From NCBI GenBank assembly GCA_030248215.1, contig JASANG010003356.1, forward strand, positions 1 through 64,000: a stretch of DNA of 64,000 bases, written 5' to 3'. Position numbers and translations under genes: made by a program. The notes beneath the pieces are model-generated. The model worked only from the letters and a program-made list of their open reading frames with translations, had not been told where the DNA came from and ran no database searches. This stretch comes from Enoplolaimus lenunculus (taxonomy: Eukaryota > Nematoda > Enoplea > Enoplida > Thoracostomopsidae). Positions 33,301 to 48,300 of this stretch are shown here, piece after piece. Positions within the stretch are counted from its first letter, which is position 1. The number at the start of each line of letters is the position of its first letter.

Positions 33301-36300
33301 AAACAGTCGAGTTATATTCTAGATTAACTTTTTTGCTTAGGCTTAGGCATAGGCTTAGGAACTCATTTTTGAAACGCTTAGGTTCCTAAAAGTAACATTG
33401 GCCTATATATTTATACATACTAGGGAGCCGGTTTTTGCGTAATGCGCAAAAGTTAGCTAGTGCACAAATATCTTCACGCAGATATACTTTTCACAGAACA
33501 TTTAAGAATTCATTGTAAACAAAGTGATGCTGGAAAGTTGCCCAAAATACGCATGTGGAGCATTCCAGCTTTAATATATAGATTATATATACCGCATACA
33601 TTGACACTATAATATGTGAGTACTAAATAACGACAGCATACATCTGGCCTCTTAAGATTTATTGTCACTGTGCAAGAATATTTTTTATTTTTCAGCAAAT
33701 ATACGGTATGAGCGATGAAGATATACGTAGTAAGTTCCCAATTTAAAATAATGCTGCAGATTACGCACCATCCACAATTGATTGCGTTCACGGTGTGGAA
33801 ATAAAAATTTTCAATTTCGGGAACTTTTTTTCGGAAACATTTTAAGAATGCCAATTTATTCGTTTGGCAAACTATTTGATTTGTTGACAGCTGGTGTTGC
33901 TATGGCCATTTGTGACAAAACCACGGCCGAAAAGTGTTGTTGAGTTTAACTTGGTTTAAATACGAAAAATGCTTGTGTAGAACAAACGAAACATTTTTGA
34001 GATTTTCAGCCTCCGCATGTTTGTAAGACAACATACAACTGAATTACGGAAGGTAAAGTGTGCAAATTTGAGCAACCATTGCTTATATTGGTTAAAATTT
34101 GAAAATAATGTGGAAATCATGGTTGTTTTTTGGTTTATTGATTGCTTGTTTGTTTGTTTGTTTTTCATTCGTTCGTTTTTGGTATTTTTAGATATCCGAG
34201 ACGCGTTCAATCTGTTTGATCATGATGGCGACGGACGAATAACAAAAGCAGAACTTGTTGATACAATCAAAGCGTGTGGACTAAAACCGCGAGACAAATG
34301 GGTACAAGATTTGATTTTAGAAGCTGATCGAGACGGTAGTTGTTAGCTTTTTGTTATTCCAGATAAAAATTCGGTGTAAAGCTTAAACTGACTCTATTAC
34401 AGGCCCTCCGGAAAACGATCCGACCCTGTTCTATACATGGACCATTGTTTTTATATTTTTGCAGCATAACTTACAGTGCTTAAATGTGGCTGTTAATTTT
34501 TTTGAGCTGGTGAATAAAAAGGCACATAAAGTTTGAGAAAAAATAATATTAATATTTTAAATGAAACAATTTCATTAATATTAATATTTTAAATGAAACA
34601 ATTTCATTAATATTAATATTTTAAATGAAACAATTTCATTAATATTAATATTTTATTTTGTTTCAGGATCAGGTACAATTGAATTTAGCGAATTTTTACA
34701 AGCAATGTCATCCGGAACGAGTCACACGAAGTCAACGGTTAGTGAGTATTTATTGGAAATTTGAAATCGAATAGTTTAGATTACCCAGAGTCAAATTTTT
34801 GACTCAGTTTGTGTAGTCAGGTAAAGGCTATTTCGTATAGAGTCAATTTGACTCACCATTTTTTGCAATGTAGATTTGAATATATCTTGTATTGCTAAAC
34901 CAGGCAATGGATAACAGAACAGAATTTTAATCAAAGTTTAAACATATTTGTCTTAAAATATCTCGCGATGCACTGTTCACAAACATTTATCCTAAGATAA
35001 GCTCGAGGTTATCATTGAAATATCAATAGATACAAACTTTATATTAAAAGAACACATTTACAAATGTATTACTTATCAACTATCGAATATAGGCGTATCT
35101 GAGATAGAATTTTAAAATTTGTATATACCTTGCATTGACGGATCTAAAAGGGGCTTCCAAGTCTAAACCTCAGTAAACTTTAGTACTGAAATTGCGTTTG
35201 GTTTCTCGCTCGATATACTCGCGACCTTTTTCTCACTGTTAGAAGTTTTTGGATCCGTCACTGATAACTTGTGAGTTTAACGTTCACAGCATGTTTTTGT
35301 ATCGTACTTATCACTGTTGACAACTTTCTATTGGCGTTGCTTACAACGGACGTTATTTTTGATTAAAATTTTCTTTAATTAAAAAAGTAATTTTTTGATT
35401 TGAAAATTTCTACTAAAAAATTTACTAATTTTAGACTCAAACTTCAAGTTCACAAGTTTCCTCAACAACCACTGGTTCGACGCGACTCACGCAACAAAGT
35501 TATACGTCACAGTACAGCAACCGCCATGGAAACGTTACCGACAGTGATAGGTAAGATAGTAATGGCTCTTGTACACATCCTCTAACACTTGAGGTTAAGG
35601 CTTAGGCTTAGGCGAAGGTTTAGACGACCACTTTGACTTAGGTAATCCGTTTTCTAAACCTAAGTCTTAGCCTAAGCTTATCGCAGAAGTGTACAAGAGC
35701 AAAAAATATGTTTTGTAAAAAGTAATGTGTTATTGTTAAATATAACACATTACTTTGCTACTTGAATGCATTTCGGAACAAGGAGCCGTATTCTCAAATG
35801 TGTATAGCAGCTATCGCCAGTTAGTAAGATATATCATAAAACAAGCGAACTACGATGAATTGGAGTTTCGAATGTTACTTAGAAACATGATAAATTGAAC
35901 GCAAAAGCGATAAAATTATCATGCTCATTGTAGTCATTAGTCAAAAGATACATGACATATCACCAACTAGCGATAGGTGCTAAACAGCTGAGAAGCAATG
36001 TGTTAAATTCAACATACATTACTTGACAGTGTCAAGTACGCTGTGTTGAATTTAACACATTGGTTATCGGTGCATTCAAAACTGAGAAGCAATGTGTTAA
36101 ATTTAACAAATTTGCTATCGAATACATTACTTTACAGTTTCGAATACAGCAAAAAAACTGTTGAATTTTATGCATTGTTTTACGGCAAATTGGAGGCTGC
36201 GAAACAATGTGTTAAATCCAACTATTTAACACATTACTTCCCAGCTTCGAACGCATCGACAACTCTGTGTTGAATTTAACACATTGTTTTACGTCATATT

Positions 36301-39300
36301 CGAAGCCGATTACCAATGTGTTAAATTCAACAGAGTGTTTTCGTTGTATTCGAAGCTCAACTGAAAAGCCATTAATAACATTTTGTTAAGGCGTGGGACG
36401 AAATTAAACGTTTCGTCAGTGTGTATAATTATTGTGCAATGGAAAGTCCATCAGGATATGATCCAAATTGGCGCCGGCAGTCAGTTGTTGAGGATGGCTT
36501 AGTGCAGTTTGGCGGACCGGAATGCAGAAGGTTCTTGAAGCCGTAGCGATTTCTGCTGGGAAATACCGCAGGCTCTCACTGAGAGCTTTGCGATGGCGGA
36601 TCCGGGTTGTCGCTTCCGGCGAGGATAATTTTGTGCGTTTTGAAATTTTACAGTTTTGAAATTTGCACATTTTCGCAATATTATTCTGCTGTTTGGCGAA
36701 CAAACTCAATGCGATCATCAAGTCAATTTTCATTATTGCACAATTTTCCAAAACGACACATGGCTGATAGGGGATACATCTCGAACTAACTCGGATCCAC
36801 CACTGCCTGGTTTGAACGGCCAACGTTACTGTTAGGGGCGTAACAGTAGATTAAGCGTATTTCCAAGCCTAAGCCCTAAGCCTAAGCGTTGCAAAAATGT
36901 GTTCCTAAGACTAAGACTAAGCCTAAGTCTAAGCAAAAAATGTAATCTAGAATCTAAACCTACTCTTTTATAGACCTACCAGAAACCTGGACGCTCTAGC
37001 TATGTAATCTTGCGATATCGCTCACATTTAAACCATTTTAAAGTTTCTTTAGGCTCAGTTTAAGCATACGTTAACTCAGAGTTGAGATTCGGATTTGAAC
37101 TGGAAAAATGCAACGTTGCTTACCAGGTCCGTAGCTAACTCACTTTGCTAGGGGTGCTAAACAGTTTTCAGGAAAAGTTAAAAAATTTCGACAGGGGTGC
37201 CAAAATTCTTTCAGGGGACGAGCGCCCCCTGGTTCGCCTATGGCTACGGGTTTGTTGATTACCGGTACGGCTTTCATGAATATACCGTTTTGGTATCGTT
37301 TCTTAAACACTAAGCAGCCAAGGTTCCATGTGTCAGCCTATGATGTTGATATATTAACGTTGCGTTTTACACGGTACTTCTAATTTGTTGAACCTGTTTC
37401 TGGTTTTCAAGCTCACAAAGAGTAAACCAGGAACTTTGTACCGGTCCAATTTAGCACAAATTTGTGTAAAATTTAATTGAATTTTATATTTAATTTCAAA
37501 ATGGGTAACCCGAACTTTATTGTATCCAAATTTGAACCGCCATTCAGATATTTTTCCGCCGGAATAATACTTGAATTGGAACCGGAGCCGAAATTTCGCA
37601 ACACTTTCAGTTGAAATCGGTATTATTTTGTAAGCCACGCAATCGAGTTATCCAGGGTCAATTTAAGCATTTGTGCTCTTACATCTTGAACTTTAATGCT
37701 GTAATATTTCAGCCGGCAAGCTGAACTCGAGCGAGTGTCCACATTGACTGAGGCCAAATTGAACGAAAGAGATGCTGAAATCCGCGCTTTGCGTATCAAA
37801 ATTGCTGAAATGGAAAGCAATTTAAGTGTAAGTACCCGTTAAAATGTTACTGCATAATATTGAACAAGACGACTTGGTTGCAATTTTTGCAAACCTACTT
37901 GCAATATTTACGTTCGCGTTGCAATTTGAATCATATTGAAATCGTATGAACTACTAGAAACTTAACCTTGTAAAAATCGTGCATAAACAAAATATCAACA
38001 ATTACAGTAGCTATGTTAACAAAACTTTACTAATATACAATTAATTTTCTACACAAAGAAAAATCGGTTGAAACGTTGCCCAAAATACGTATGTGAGACG
38101 TTGCATTCAGCATAAATTTGTCAATACAAATTGAAAAAGCGTTTAGCAAACTTGAAAGTAAAACTCAAAATGATAGCGAATCAATGCAAAACATTTTCGT
38201 TTCATTGTTTTATTTCAGGGGTTAACTGAAGCGCAGAAATCTTCAAGGTAAGTGGAATCTTGATTTACTTAATTTTAAAAATCAATTTTTGTTTGCAAGG
38301 GCATACAAAAATTTATCTGCATTAATCAAAAATCGTACGATATCGTACACTTTTCGCAACATTTAATGTTAACATTTAAGCTTTATGCAATCTTACAGTT
38401 GCTCTATACTTTACGTCCGGCGCCGTACGACACCGTGCTTCATCAGTACGGCGCCGTCCGTCAACGTCCATCACCCGTACGGCGCCGTCCTTCACCGTCC
38501 ATCACCCGTACGGCGCCGTCCTTCACCGTCCATCACCCGTACGGCGCCGTCCGTCAACGTCCGTCCCCCGTACGGCGCCGTCCGTCACCGTTTGTACCAT
38601 ACGATATCGTACGTGAGAAATTCACGTACGATACCGCACGATGACGTATGGCAACGGACGACGACGGACGCCATCAAAAGTATACCGCCACCCTTAGTGT
38701 GGCAATATAGATTCATCAAATATGGTTGCGTTATATTTAATTGCAGACTGAACACAGATGAATCAACTCGTTTATATCAACAGCATATTGAACAGCTCCA
38801 GCGAGCGAACGACGATTTACGACGTCAGTTGAAAATTGTATCTGGTCAAGTAATTGAATATTTTTTTAAAATAACCAAAAATTACCGTTTGTATTTTAAA
38901 AATTAAAATAACCAAAAAATTACCGTTTGTATTTTAAAAATTAAAATAACTAAAAAATTACCGTTTTGTATTTTAAAAATTAAAATAACCAAAAATTACC
39001 GTTTGTATTTTAAAAATTAAAATAACCAAAAATTACCGTTTGTATTTTAAAAATTAAAATAACCAAAAATTACCGTTTGTATTTTAAAAATTAAAATAAC
39101 CAAAAATTACCGTTTGTATTTTAAAAATTAAAATAACCAAAAATTACCGTTTGTATTTTAAAAATTAAAATAACCAAAAAATTACCGTTTGTATTTTAAA
39201 AATTAAAATAGCCAAAAATTACCGTTTGTGTTAATTGAACAATTAATTAATTTTACCAAAACGAACAGAGTTAGTATAAGGTACGTAATTAATGAAAAAT

Positions 39301-42300
39301 TTATAATAAAATAAAATGTTCGATGGGAAATCATACAATTCAGTCATGTGTTTCTGTGACGCGTGTCGCAAAACGACGCCACGCTTCCCAAATAAAAGTT
39401 AATTGCACCGAACGGCGACCTGCGGCGCCTTGCGCGACATCGCGTCATTTTTTATATGACGTTTGACACCGCATGACGAGTGTAGTGTAACATTTTTAGT
39501 TCCTTGTACTAAAGATTAAAAATAAGATTTTTTCAATCACTCAAATTGCAAAAATTTACAAAAATACATATTTTACCAAATTTCCACCAAAATTTTTTTC
39601 TGACTGAAGGTTTACGCACCTTTTGCATTCGCTAGCAGAACGCGCCGTTTCAGCTTCGGCTTCCAGTTGAAAATCGAGTATCCGGTTCCGGTATTTTTCA
39701 CCTCAGGTTGCACTATGAAAGCTAACCAATAGAACGGTTGGTTTAAGTTTTGCCAAATATTATAGAGTCATCGTGAAAATGACATCGATGTTGTGTCTAC
39801 AAGTCAAATTATTGAACGACAGGAACGTCAGCTGACGCACTATAAGACATTGTTGGCACAGACGGTAAGTTTGTATTTGGGTATTATTTTAATTATAAAC
39901 GGTTATCAGTGCAGATATTTGAAAAATTAACCAAGTTTATTTACAAATTGTAAATTTCGAACCGTTCTGGACTATCGGATCTTTTATTGAAAAATTCAAA
40001 AAGGTTGTAATATTTGATCGTTTGTCTCAAAACGCGCAAAGATGCGTAGCGCTACACACAAAATAAATTATTAGGAAATTTGAAGACTACTACTTTCTTA
40101 GATTGTTAAGACATAAATGTCTGGTATTTTAGATATTAACAACCGGAAACAGCTCAGAAATTCGTGCGTTAACTGATTAAACATAAATGTCTTATATTCA
40201 AGAGTTAATTTTCTATTTATATGTATGTAAAAAGTTGTTCCGTTTAAATTGTTAAACATGCATGAATATAAGACAATGGCTCGGTTTCTGAAACTGCACT
40301 TAAGTATGACTTATGACTTCAGTACGTGCTAAGTAATTACTGGACCATTTAATTGTTTTTAAAAGCTTGCTTAAGTTAAGTTAATACCTTAGTCGTTGAC
40401 TAAGTTTGATATATTACAGACTAACAGATCAGGCGTACAAACTTTAATTTAACTGAATTTGTAGACTCGTTGTGCCTATTTAATATGAAGCAAAACTATT
40501 AATTTTATGTTATGAAAATGGCACATTTTTGGCGTTTGTCTGTTTTTGTTCGAAAAGTATTTACTTTAGTCGGCGAATTAAGTATACTTTAAGTAAATAC
40601 TTAAGTAAGATTTAAGAAACCAAGCCAATTTGTTATATATGTAATCACCCGCAGTAAATTTTGCTTAACTAGGAGTTTGAAACATTTTTGCAGTTTTTGT
40701 CAGAAATACTTATTGCTTTATTTTTATTTAATTCTGAATGTTATCAAAATATTTGACGTTAATATTAATTTTTGCACCGTCAAACAATTTTTCTGAAAAA
40801 ATAAGGGCGTAGGAAAAGATAATATTTCAAATTAAGTCACTAGTGGCTTATACGCTATGATCCTGTCAATGTTCTAGGCTTACGGTTTGACAGAAGAAGA
40901 AATTGAAAGTAGGTTGAACGCAAGCAATTTTTGATGCAATTTGTTGCTTCAAATATATTCGCAAATACTTTGAAACTAATACCCGCAAACTAAACATGGT
41001 TTGTTTATTTTCAGATTCAATTTAGCCATTAAAAAGTTTCTTCTATTTAAGATAAAAGCGCATAATCTCAAACGTGAATAGCAACTATCGTCAGTTATTA
41101 ATAGGTTTCAAAACTCACTAACTACTGCAATTGTTAAACGAAACATTTTGCACAAAAGTAGAGAAAATCATATGATATCACTGCGACGCATTTCGTGGCA
41201 GAACAAATAAGTTGAAGCTGGTTATTGCCAAAGCAATTACTTGGGGATAATGCACTACGAGATCTATCATCAACTGGTGAAAGGTTCTACACACATTTGA
41301 GAATACAGACCAAAATTACAGTATAAATCTACAAAATGGTGATGGTAAGTTGAGCCATTGAGAATTTGTTGGTTTAGGAACAGTTACCAGTTGGTGATAT
41401 AAGGTGTGAAACAACAACACTGTGAAACCTGCGATTCCCAATTTAGCGTGAAAATAAATGGAATGCAATAAATGTGGCACATTTAAATCTCATGACCAAT
41501 CGGGTTCAAAGTTGCATGACCTAACACCAACTGACGAGAAGTGCTCAACGCATTTGAGAATACCGGGTCAACAATGTATAGAAATCGTTAATAATAATTT
41601 TGGACAAAAAAAATTGTTTGAGAAAATGCTACAATTAGCGTTTGCTGACGCTAAATGTGAACATAAACAAAAATTAAATGCTTGAAACGGCCAGAATATC
41701 GTCTGACATTTTTTTCTATATCTTTAGTTGATATTTGCTCGCGATATTGAAAAACTGATTTTGAATTTTTGAAATTTTCAAATTTCAATTAAATTTTTCA
41801 AATTTAAATTAAATTTTTTAAATTTAAATTAAATTTTTCAAATTTAAATTAAATTTTTTAAATTTAAATTAAATTTTTCAAATTTAAATTAAATTTTTCA
41901 AATTTAAATTAAATTTTTTCAAATTTAAATGAAATTAAATTTTAGAGTATCGTTTTGCGTTTCAATTATTTGACAAAGATAACGACGGCTGTATCCGGCG
42001 ACACGAACTTGAAGCAGCGATTATTGAATGCGGATATAAACCGTCAGACGGCTGGGTCCAACAGCTTATTCAAGAAGCTGATGATGATGGTAACGAGGGC
42101 AGGCTTGGCAACAGATTGGTAGCAAGAGAAGACCAGGGGAATTTTGAGCACTTTTCTCCACATTTAAAGGTTAAGGTTTAGGCTATGGTTTAAGGTTAAA
42201 CATTACGCAGGTTTAAGGTTAAACATACGCAAGCCTTTTGTAAACCTAATATCCAAGACTGAGATACCCGTAAATGTAGGGGACATATGTTCAAGAACAT

Positions 42301-45300
42301 ATTTGGGTTTAAGCTGGCCCTATTTTCGTAATATCTGTGAAATTTTTTGGCCTGTTCATAATGGCTGTGTTTGGGCACAAAATCTAAATATGCAAAAGCC
42401 AGGGCACCGGCCGATGTGAGATAGCGTAATCCTGTAGTGCTCGACGGCTCTAGTACTTTTTCCACCACTTTTACGTTTAGGCTTAGGCTTAGGCTTTACG
42501 TAATGGCTTTACAGCGCGCATGTTAGCAAGCGGTATTAGCTATGTATTTCGTTGTAAAAGTTTGAAAGCTGTATTTTTTCCAGAATCGGGAACAATCGAA
42601 TGGCCCGAATTTCTTCGCGCTATGACGCATGGCAGATCGAGGGTAAAATGAAAATAATTTAATTTAAATTTAAATTTTATTTAAACATTAGTTTTGTATG
42701 TCTAATATGTATTTTATTTTTAAATCAATATTATATTCAGTGATTGGGCCTAAATTGGGATTAGTGAGTCATGTTCCAACGTTTTAAGTTTCGATATGCA
42801 TCCCCGTGGCCAGAGGTGAACCAGCGGGGCTCAGCCCGCTCTTGAATATTTTTGCCACCTCTCCTAGAAAATTTTCAATTTTTCTTGTGAGTCATTGAAA
42901 ACTGTTGTATGCCGCTCTTACCCTTACCCCAAGGTAGGTGAGCAGCCTATGGGTCTATATATATATACCTACAGAAATCTATGCGTTTTCAATCAGTTCC
43001 TATTGCATGAGTATATTAGACTCCAATTTTGAAAATTCCTGTGTCTATAAAGGTCGTGTTACTTTAAGTAGCGTAACAGCAGTATAAGCATATTTCTAAG
43101 CGTAAACCTAAGCATAAGCTTAAACCTTAACGTAACGATAAGCATTTAGCTAAACCTAAGTCTAAGCATAAGCCTAAATGACAATTTATGTTCATAACGT
43201 TTTGTTTTACAATTTAAGTATTTTTTGTTTCAGAAAACGATTCCCAGCGGGTCAAAGTAAGTTTAGTAAAATGTTAAAACCAGCATTCGTTTTGTAATTT
43301 TAAGCAAACTTTTAATGAACAGGGCCGTAACAATAGCATTAGCATATTCCTAAGCCTAAGCCTAAGCCTAAGCGTAAGAATAAGTTTATACCTAAGCCCA
43401 AGTGTAAGCCTAAGCCTAAGGAAAAATAAGTTTAAAGCTTAAACTTACTTTATTGCAGTCTCGCCGAAAAGCGGTTCGCACCTGATCATTACATAGGCCG
43501 GTAACCACTAATACTTCACAGTTTGACGATAAATAAATGACAGTTAAACTCGTAATTTATAACTTAATTTTTTGAATCACATATAGGTCCTTATCCATTC
43601 GGAATATCGTCAGTTGAAAAATAATCTTTTACTATAGAATTTGTCGCTCCTTGGATCCTACGAACAAAGATGACCACAAGCTAAATTAATTTTAAAAATT
43701 TTTAAATCTATTTTTGTGATTTTTTAACTTTCTATTCTGTCAAGAAATATAACTAAAAAAGCTTTTCTTTCAGATCTAAAGAATCAACCGAACGGTCTCT
43801 GATTGCAATGACGGAACAAATTTATCATCAACAGCGTGAAATTGAACGTCTTCAAAAGCAACTGGCCGCACTTAAAGTAAGTCATTTATTGAAAATCTAT
43901 AATTAAAAAATTAATTTCAAAATATGAAAGTTAAAATTAAATCAAAATTTTTTAATCTAAAATTAACAAATTAATTTCAAAATATGAAATATAAAATTAA
44001 AGTCAAAAATTTTTAATCTAAAATTAACAAATTAATTTCAAAATATGAAATATAAAAAATTAAACTCAAAATTTTTTAACCTAAAATTATGAAATAGATT
44101 TCAAAATATGAAATATAAAATTAAAGTCAAAAATTTTTAATCTAAAATTAACAAATTAATTTCAAAATATGAAATATAAAATTAAAGTCAAAAATTTTTA
44201 ATCTAAAATTAACAAATTAATTTCAAAATATGAAATATAAAATTAAAGTCAAAATTTTTTGAATTTACTAAAACTACATGATTTTTTTAATACAAAACCA
44301 ATATTCAGATATATTAGGTAAAAGGGTTATTTTTAGGCAAGTAATTTTCTGGCAATTTACCACAAAGCACTGTCCGTATTCCAGTTGTAAATGTTAAAAT
44401 AATCAAATGTTTAAACTTTATTTTTAAATCAAAAACACCATTTTGATTCGAATATTTATACGCAGCCGGATTATATATTTTGTACACAAATAATTCAAGT
44501 CCGTAGACAGCTCACTTTGCTATCGTTTGGCTAAAAAGTTTTCAGAAGAAGCATACAAGGATTTTCGTTGACTTACAAGCAAGATTTAAAACTTTCTAGA
44601 GGGGCCAAAATTTTTCCAAACGGTCTCAACCCTCCTGAAACCCTACCCCCTTACCTATGGACCCGAAATGATTTCCAGCGCTGTTTTCGAAAAAAGACAG
44701 TTACTACTTATTACAGGCGTATTTTATTATTAATGTTTTATTATATAAAAATGATAATTACATTTTGTTTTCAGAAACAATCCAGCACAACAACAGAATC
44801 GAATACTTCAATAACGGTTCAAAAATTGACTGACGATCAAATTTCTTCGTCACAAACTACAAGGGCGTACGCTGAGCTGGAACGACTCACACGCCAACCC
44901 GGTGGGACCGCTCCTTCGGAAGGGATGATGCTTCAATTGAGAGCGTTGCTTGAACAACAGGTATCATTTCGGTTTGTAATTGGTTAGCGCGGCAGTATAC
45001 TTTTGATGACGTCCGCTGACGTACGATACCGTATGATGACGGACGTTGACACTGCAAAAAATGGTGAGTCAAATTGACTCTCTCCGAAATGGGCTCTACG
45101 GGACTACACAAACTGAGTCAAATTCGACTCCACCAGAGTCAACTTTGATTCATTCTATTAATAACACCAAGAGTGCATAATACAAGAGTGTGCAACTCTT
45201 GGTGTTCCGCATGGTACAAAATGTAACACCGGGCGTTGCGTTTTTGGCCAATGGGGATCGCTATCACGTGAATGCCCGATTGAACTATAAGAGGATCATG

Positions 45301-48300
45301 TTTGACGCCGCATACAAAAAGTGCCATGGTTCGCGACGGTTGCACCCCCTCTAAAGGGGGGGGGGGCAAAAACGCAACACGTGCCGGGTACATTCTTTTC
45401 TACACAGATTATACTCAGTTGCACACTCTTGTTAAATAGCGATTATCCACTCCTGATAACACTGATTGTCGGCTGATATGGTGCTAAAACAAAAACGTAA
45501 TTACCTAATTGGCTTTGTGTTCCTTAAACTAGTAGAATCTTGACTACGCCTTAGAATGAATTATGTTAACAGTAATTTAGACTTCAATTATAATTTCAGC
45601 GAAATTATTTTTTAGCAACGCGAATGGAAAATTCAAGTTGATAAAGTTCGCGCAGTGAACGAACGTCTTGAATCGCAACTGATGCATTACAAACACATTT
45701 ATGCAAAATCGGTAAGTCAACAATTATTGCTATTTTTTGCATTGTTTTTAATATTTTTTTGTTTCTGCAACTATATATGCAATTGGTATTTGAGTCGTTC
45801 AATCACAGTTGTTGGTTGCAAAACTGGCTCTCGCGTTTTTAATATTAAAACTTACCACAGGAGTAATGAAACTATAAGTCTAACGTTGAACCTGAAAATA
45901 GTGTCAATAAACTTGGCATTCTATCAGTGTTGGCAAAAGTGACCAGCAACAAATTGGGGGAGGGCGACCATTGGGAAGCCCCCATCTTGGCAAGGTACAA
46001 TTTTGTTCGCAGACCACGAAGATATAGAGCTGTAAAATACTTTATTAGGGGTTCACCTCGGACCTGTTTGTGGAGGGGGGGGTGACTTTAATGTTATAAT
46101 GTGCGGTTGGTTCGTTTGTTTTAGGCTTACGGTTTAACGGACGCAGAAATTCAAAGTAAGTAATAGCTGAATGTATTTGTCTGGGGTGGCAAATGTTATG
46201 AAACGCAAAATTTGTAAGGAGATACTTTATCATTTTATCACCAAAAAATTTTTGTGAGGGGGAAATTTATAAGGTTGGGCCTATCATTTTAGGACCAAAA
46301 ATTTTCTGATGGGAAAAAATTTGTAATGGCGCAGCGTACGCCGTCCACCCGCTCGCCCCTCTGAATCCGCTAGTATCATTGCTGGGGCTTGGGTCTCCGG
46401 GTCCCACCCAGCCTGTGAGATGAAGCCCTGGTAAAGTAGTATCCACGGGCACAACAGCTGATTTACCCCAAAACCGGGTGTTTCATTTGGAATACCGTAT
46501 TAATCCAGCGCCAGTCACTAGGGGTCTGGGGTGCCACATCGTGAACATAAACTGACATCAGCCAATTGGAAGTTCTACTATTCCATCGACCTCATAAAGT
46601 TTGGACCTGACAAAGATTTGTGGCATAGGCTTCATCGGCCCGGTACCAACCCTTATATAAGCATCATGCTGAAGTGCATTGGTCATAAAATCGGTACTGG
46701 TATTTTTATAAAAACCGGCCGCTCCGTTGACTATTTTTTGAAAAATAATCAGATAAATTGAGTGTTTTTTATTTTGTTGAGTCGTTAATTCTAACCAGTA
46801 AACCTGACAATTATCCGGTAAGCCAGATTGCCAGATCAGCATGCCAAATTCGGCCAATGTTACTTTGAGGGGCGTTACAGTAGATTAAGTGTATTCCTAA
46901 GCCTAAGCCTAAGCGTTGCAAAAATGAGTTCCTATTGATTAAACATCAATAAGGCACATATTCAATATGCAAGTAAGGGCCAATGTTACTTTTAGTTCAC
47001 TAACTGTAGATTAAGCGTATTCCTAAACCTAAGCAAAATAATGTAATCTAGAATCTAGACGTACTCTTTGATAGACCCACCGGAAACCTGGACACCCCTT
47101 AAAGTAACATGGGTTCCAAATTCTATGCCTCTTCAAATAATTTCGGTGCCTTTGTATGAATTTCAGAGTACCGAAAAGCGTTTAAAATGTTCGACGTTGA
47201 CAACAACGGTCGAATTACTCGTCACGAGCTGTCTCGAGCAATCGCTTCACTTGGATTGAAACCAACTGATCATTGGGTCCGAGACCTGATCAAAGAAGCG
47301 GATTTTGACGGTGAGTAAAGCCTAAAAATGCCATTAAACCTTTTGACTTTTGGGCCAATTGGTATATAACAGGAGCGGAACAGTAGTAAAGCATAATCCT
47401 AAGCCTAAACCAAAGCCTAAGCGTAAGGATGAGCTTATATCTAAGCGTAAGTCTCAGCCTAAGCCTAAGCAAAAATAGTCTAAAGCTCACGCTTGCTTTA
47501 TTCCAGTCCCACGGAATAACGTTCCGCCCCTGATCTTTGCATGGACCGACTTTTGTAACTTTCACAATATCATGCGTACACCAGGGTAACTTTTCAAGGG
47601 TGAAGTTCACTGAAAACAAAAAGCTTCAGTCGCCAACCCATGTAAGCCCAAAAAAGCTTCAACAGAAATTGAAACCAGAAAGCTTCAGTGTCAGTTTTAC
47701 CCAGCATTTAAAGCTTTACCTGGTATACACATGATATTGTAGAAGTTGCATTAGGTTTATACCATGAATATTTTTGGTTTGATAAATTTTGATTCCATCT
47801 CTATTTTTGGCATTTGGCCACGTTTTGTTTTTGTTTATTTTGCCAGGTTTTGTTTTTGTTTATTTTGCCAGGTTTTGTTTTTGTTTATTTTGCCAGGTTT
47901 TGTTTTTGTTTATTTTGCCAGATTTTAAGAAAGTGATAAATGCTGTAATATATCGAGATCCATGTATGTCAGTGACGTTGAGAAAACTTTCCCTGGCGGT
48001 GGTAATGTTTCTCGCTTAAACTTTGACCATCATCATCGGCGACAGATCGGAACCGGATAGTGGAAAATACCGGATTTGCTTACCAGAACCGGAATACAGG
48101 TTGAACTCTGTTTGTATATCATCATTTGACACATTTTATAGGAATGCATTATATAACGCTATGCGCTGACGCCCACATACAGTCGTTTGATGTAAGCGAC
48201 TCGAGTGAAAATCAGTGCCGATAATAGGTTTTTAGGCCACAGAAGTCAAAATAGACAGAATCGGGTTAATTTTTCGCGATAGAAGCGAACGAAAAGAAAG

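Noticed and set aside
34742-34747. GTGAGT as the donor of EF2 exon in module C
   Set aside because: A better donor by sequence, but it gives phase 1 and the next exon then hits a stop; GTTAGT at 34738 keeps the family phase.
36416-36823. 135-aa minus-strand ORF
   Set aside because: No recognisable domain, composition like random AT-rich sequence, no splice or start support.
38366-38700. Plus-strand Pro/Arg-rich ORF upstream of exon 38747
   Set aside because: It covers the GC-rich inverted-repeat element; only 38747-38849 has splice and coil support.
46531-46857. Opposing ORFs of 76 and 99 aa
   Set aside because: No family recognised, located in an intron, and neither fits the splice phases of gene B.
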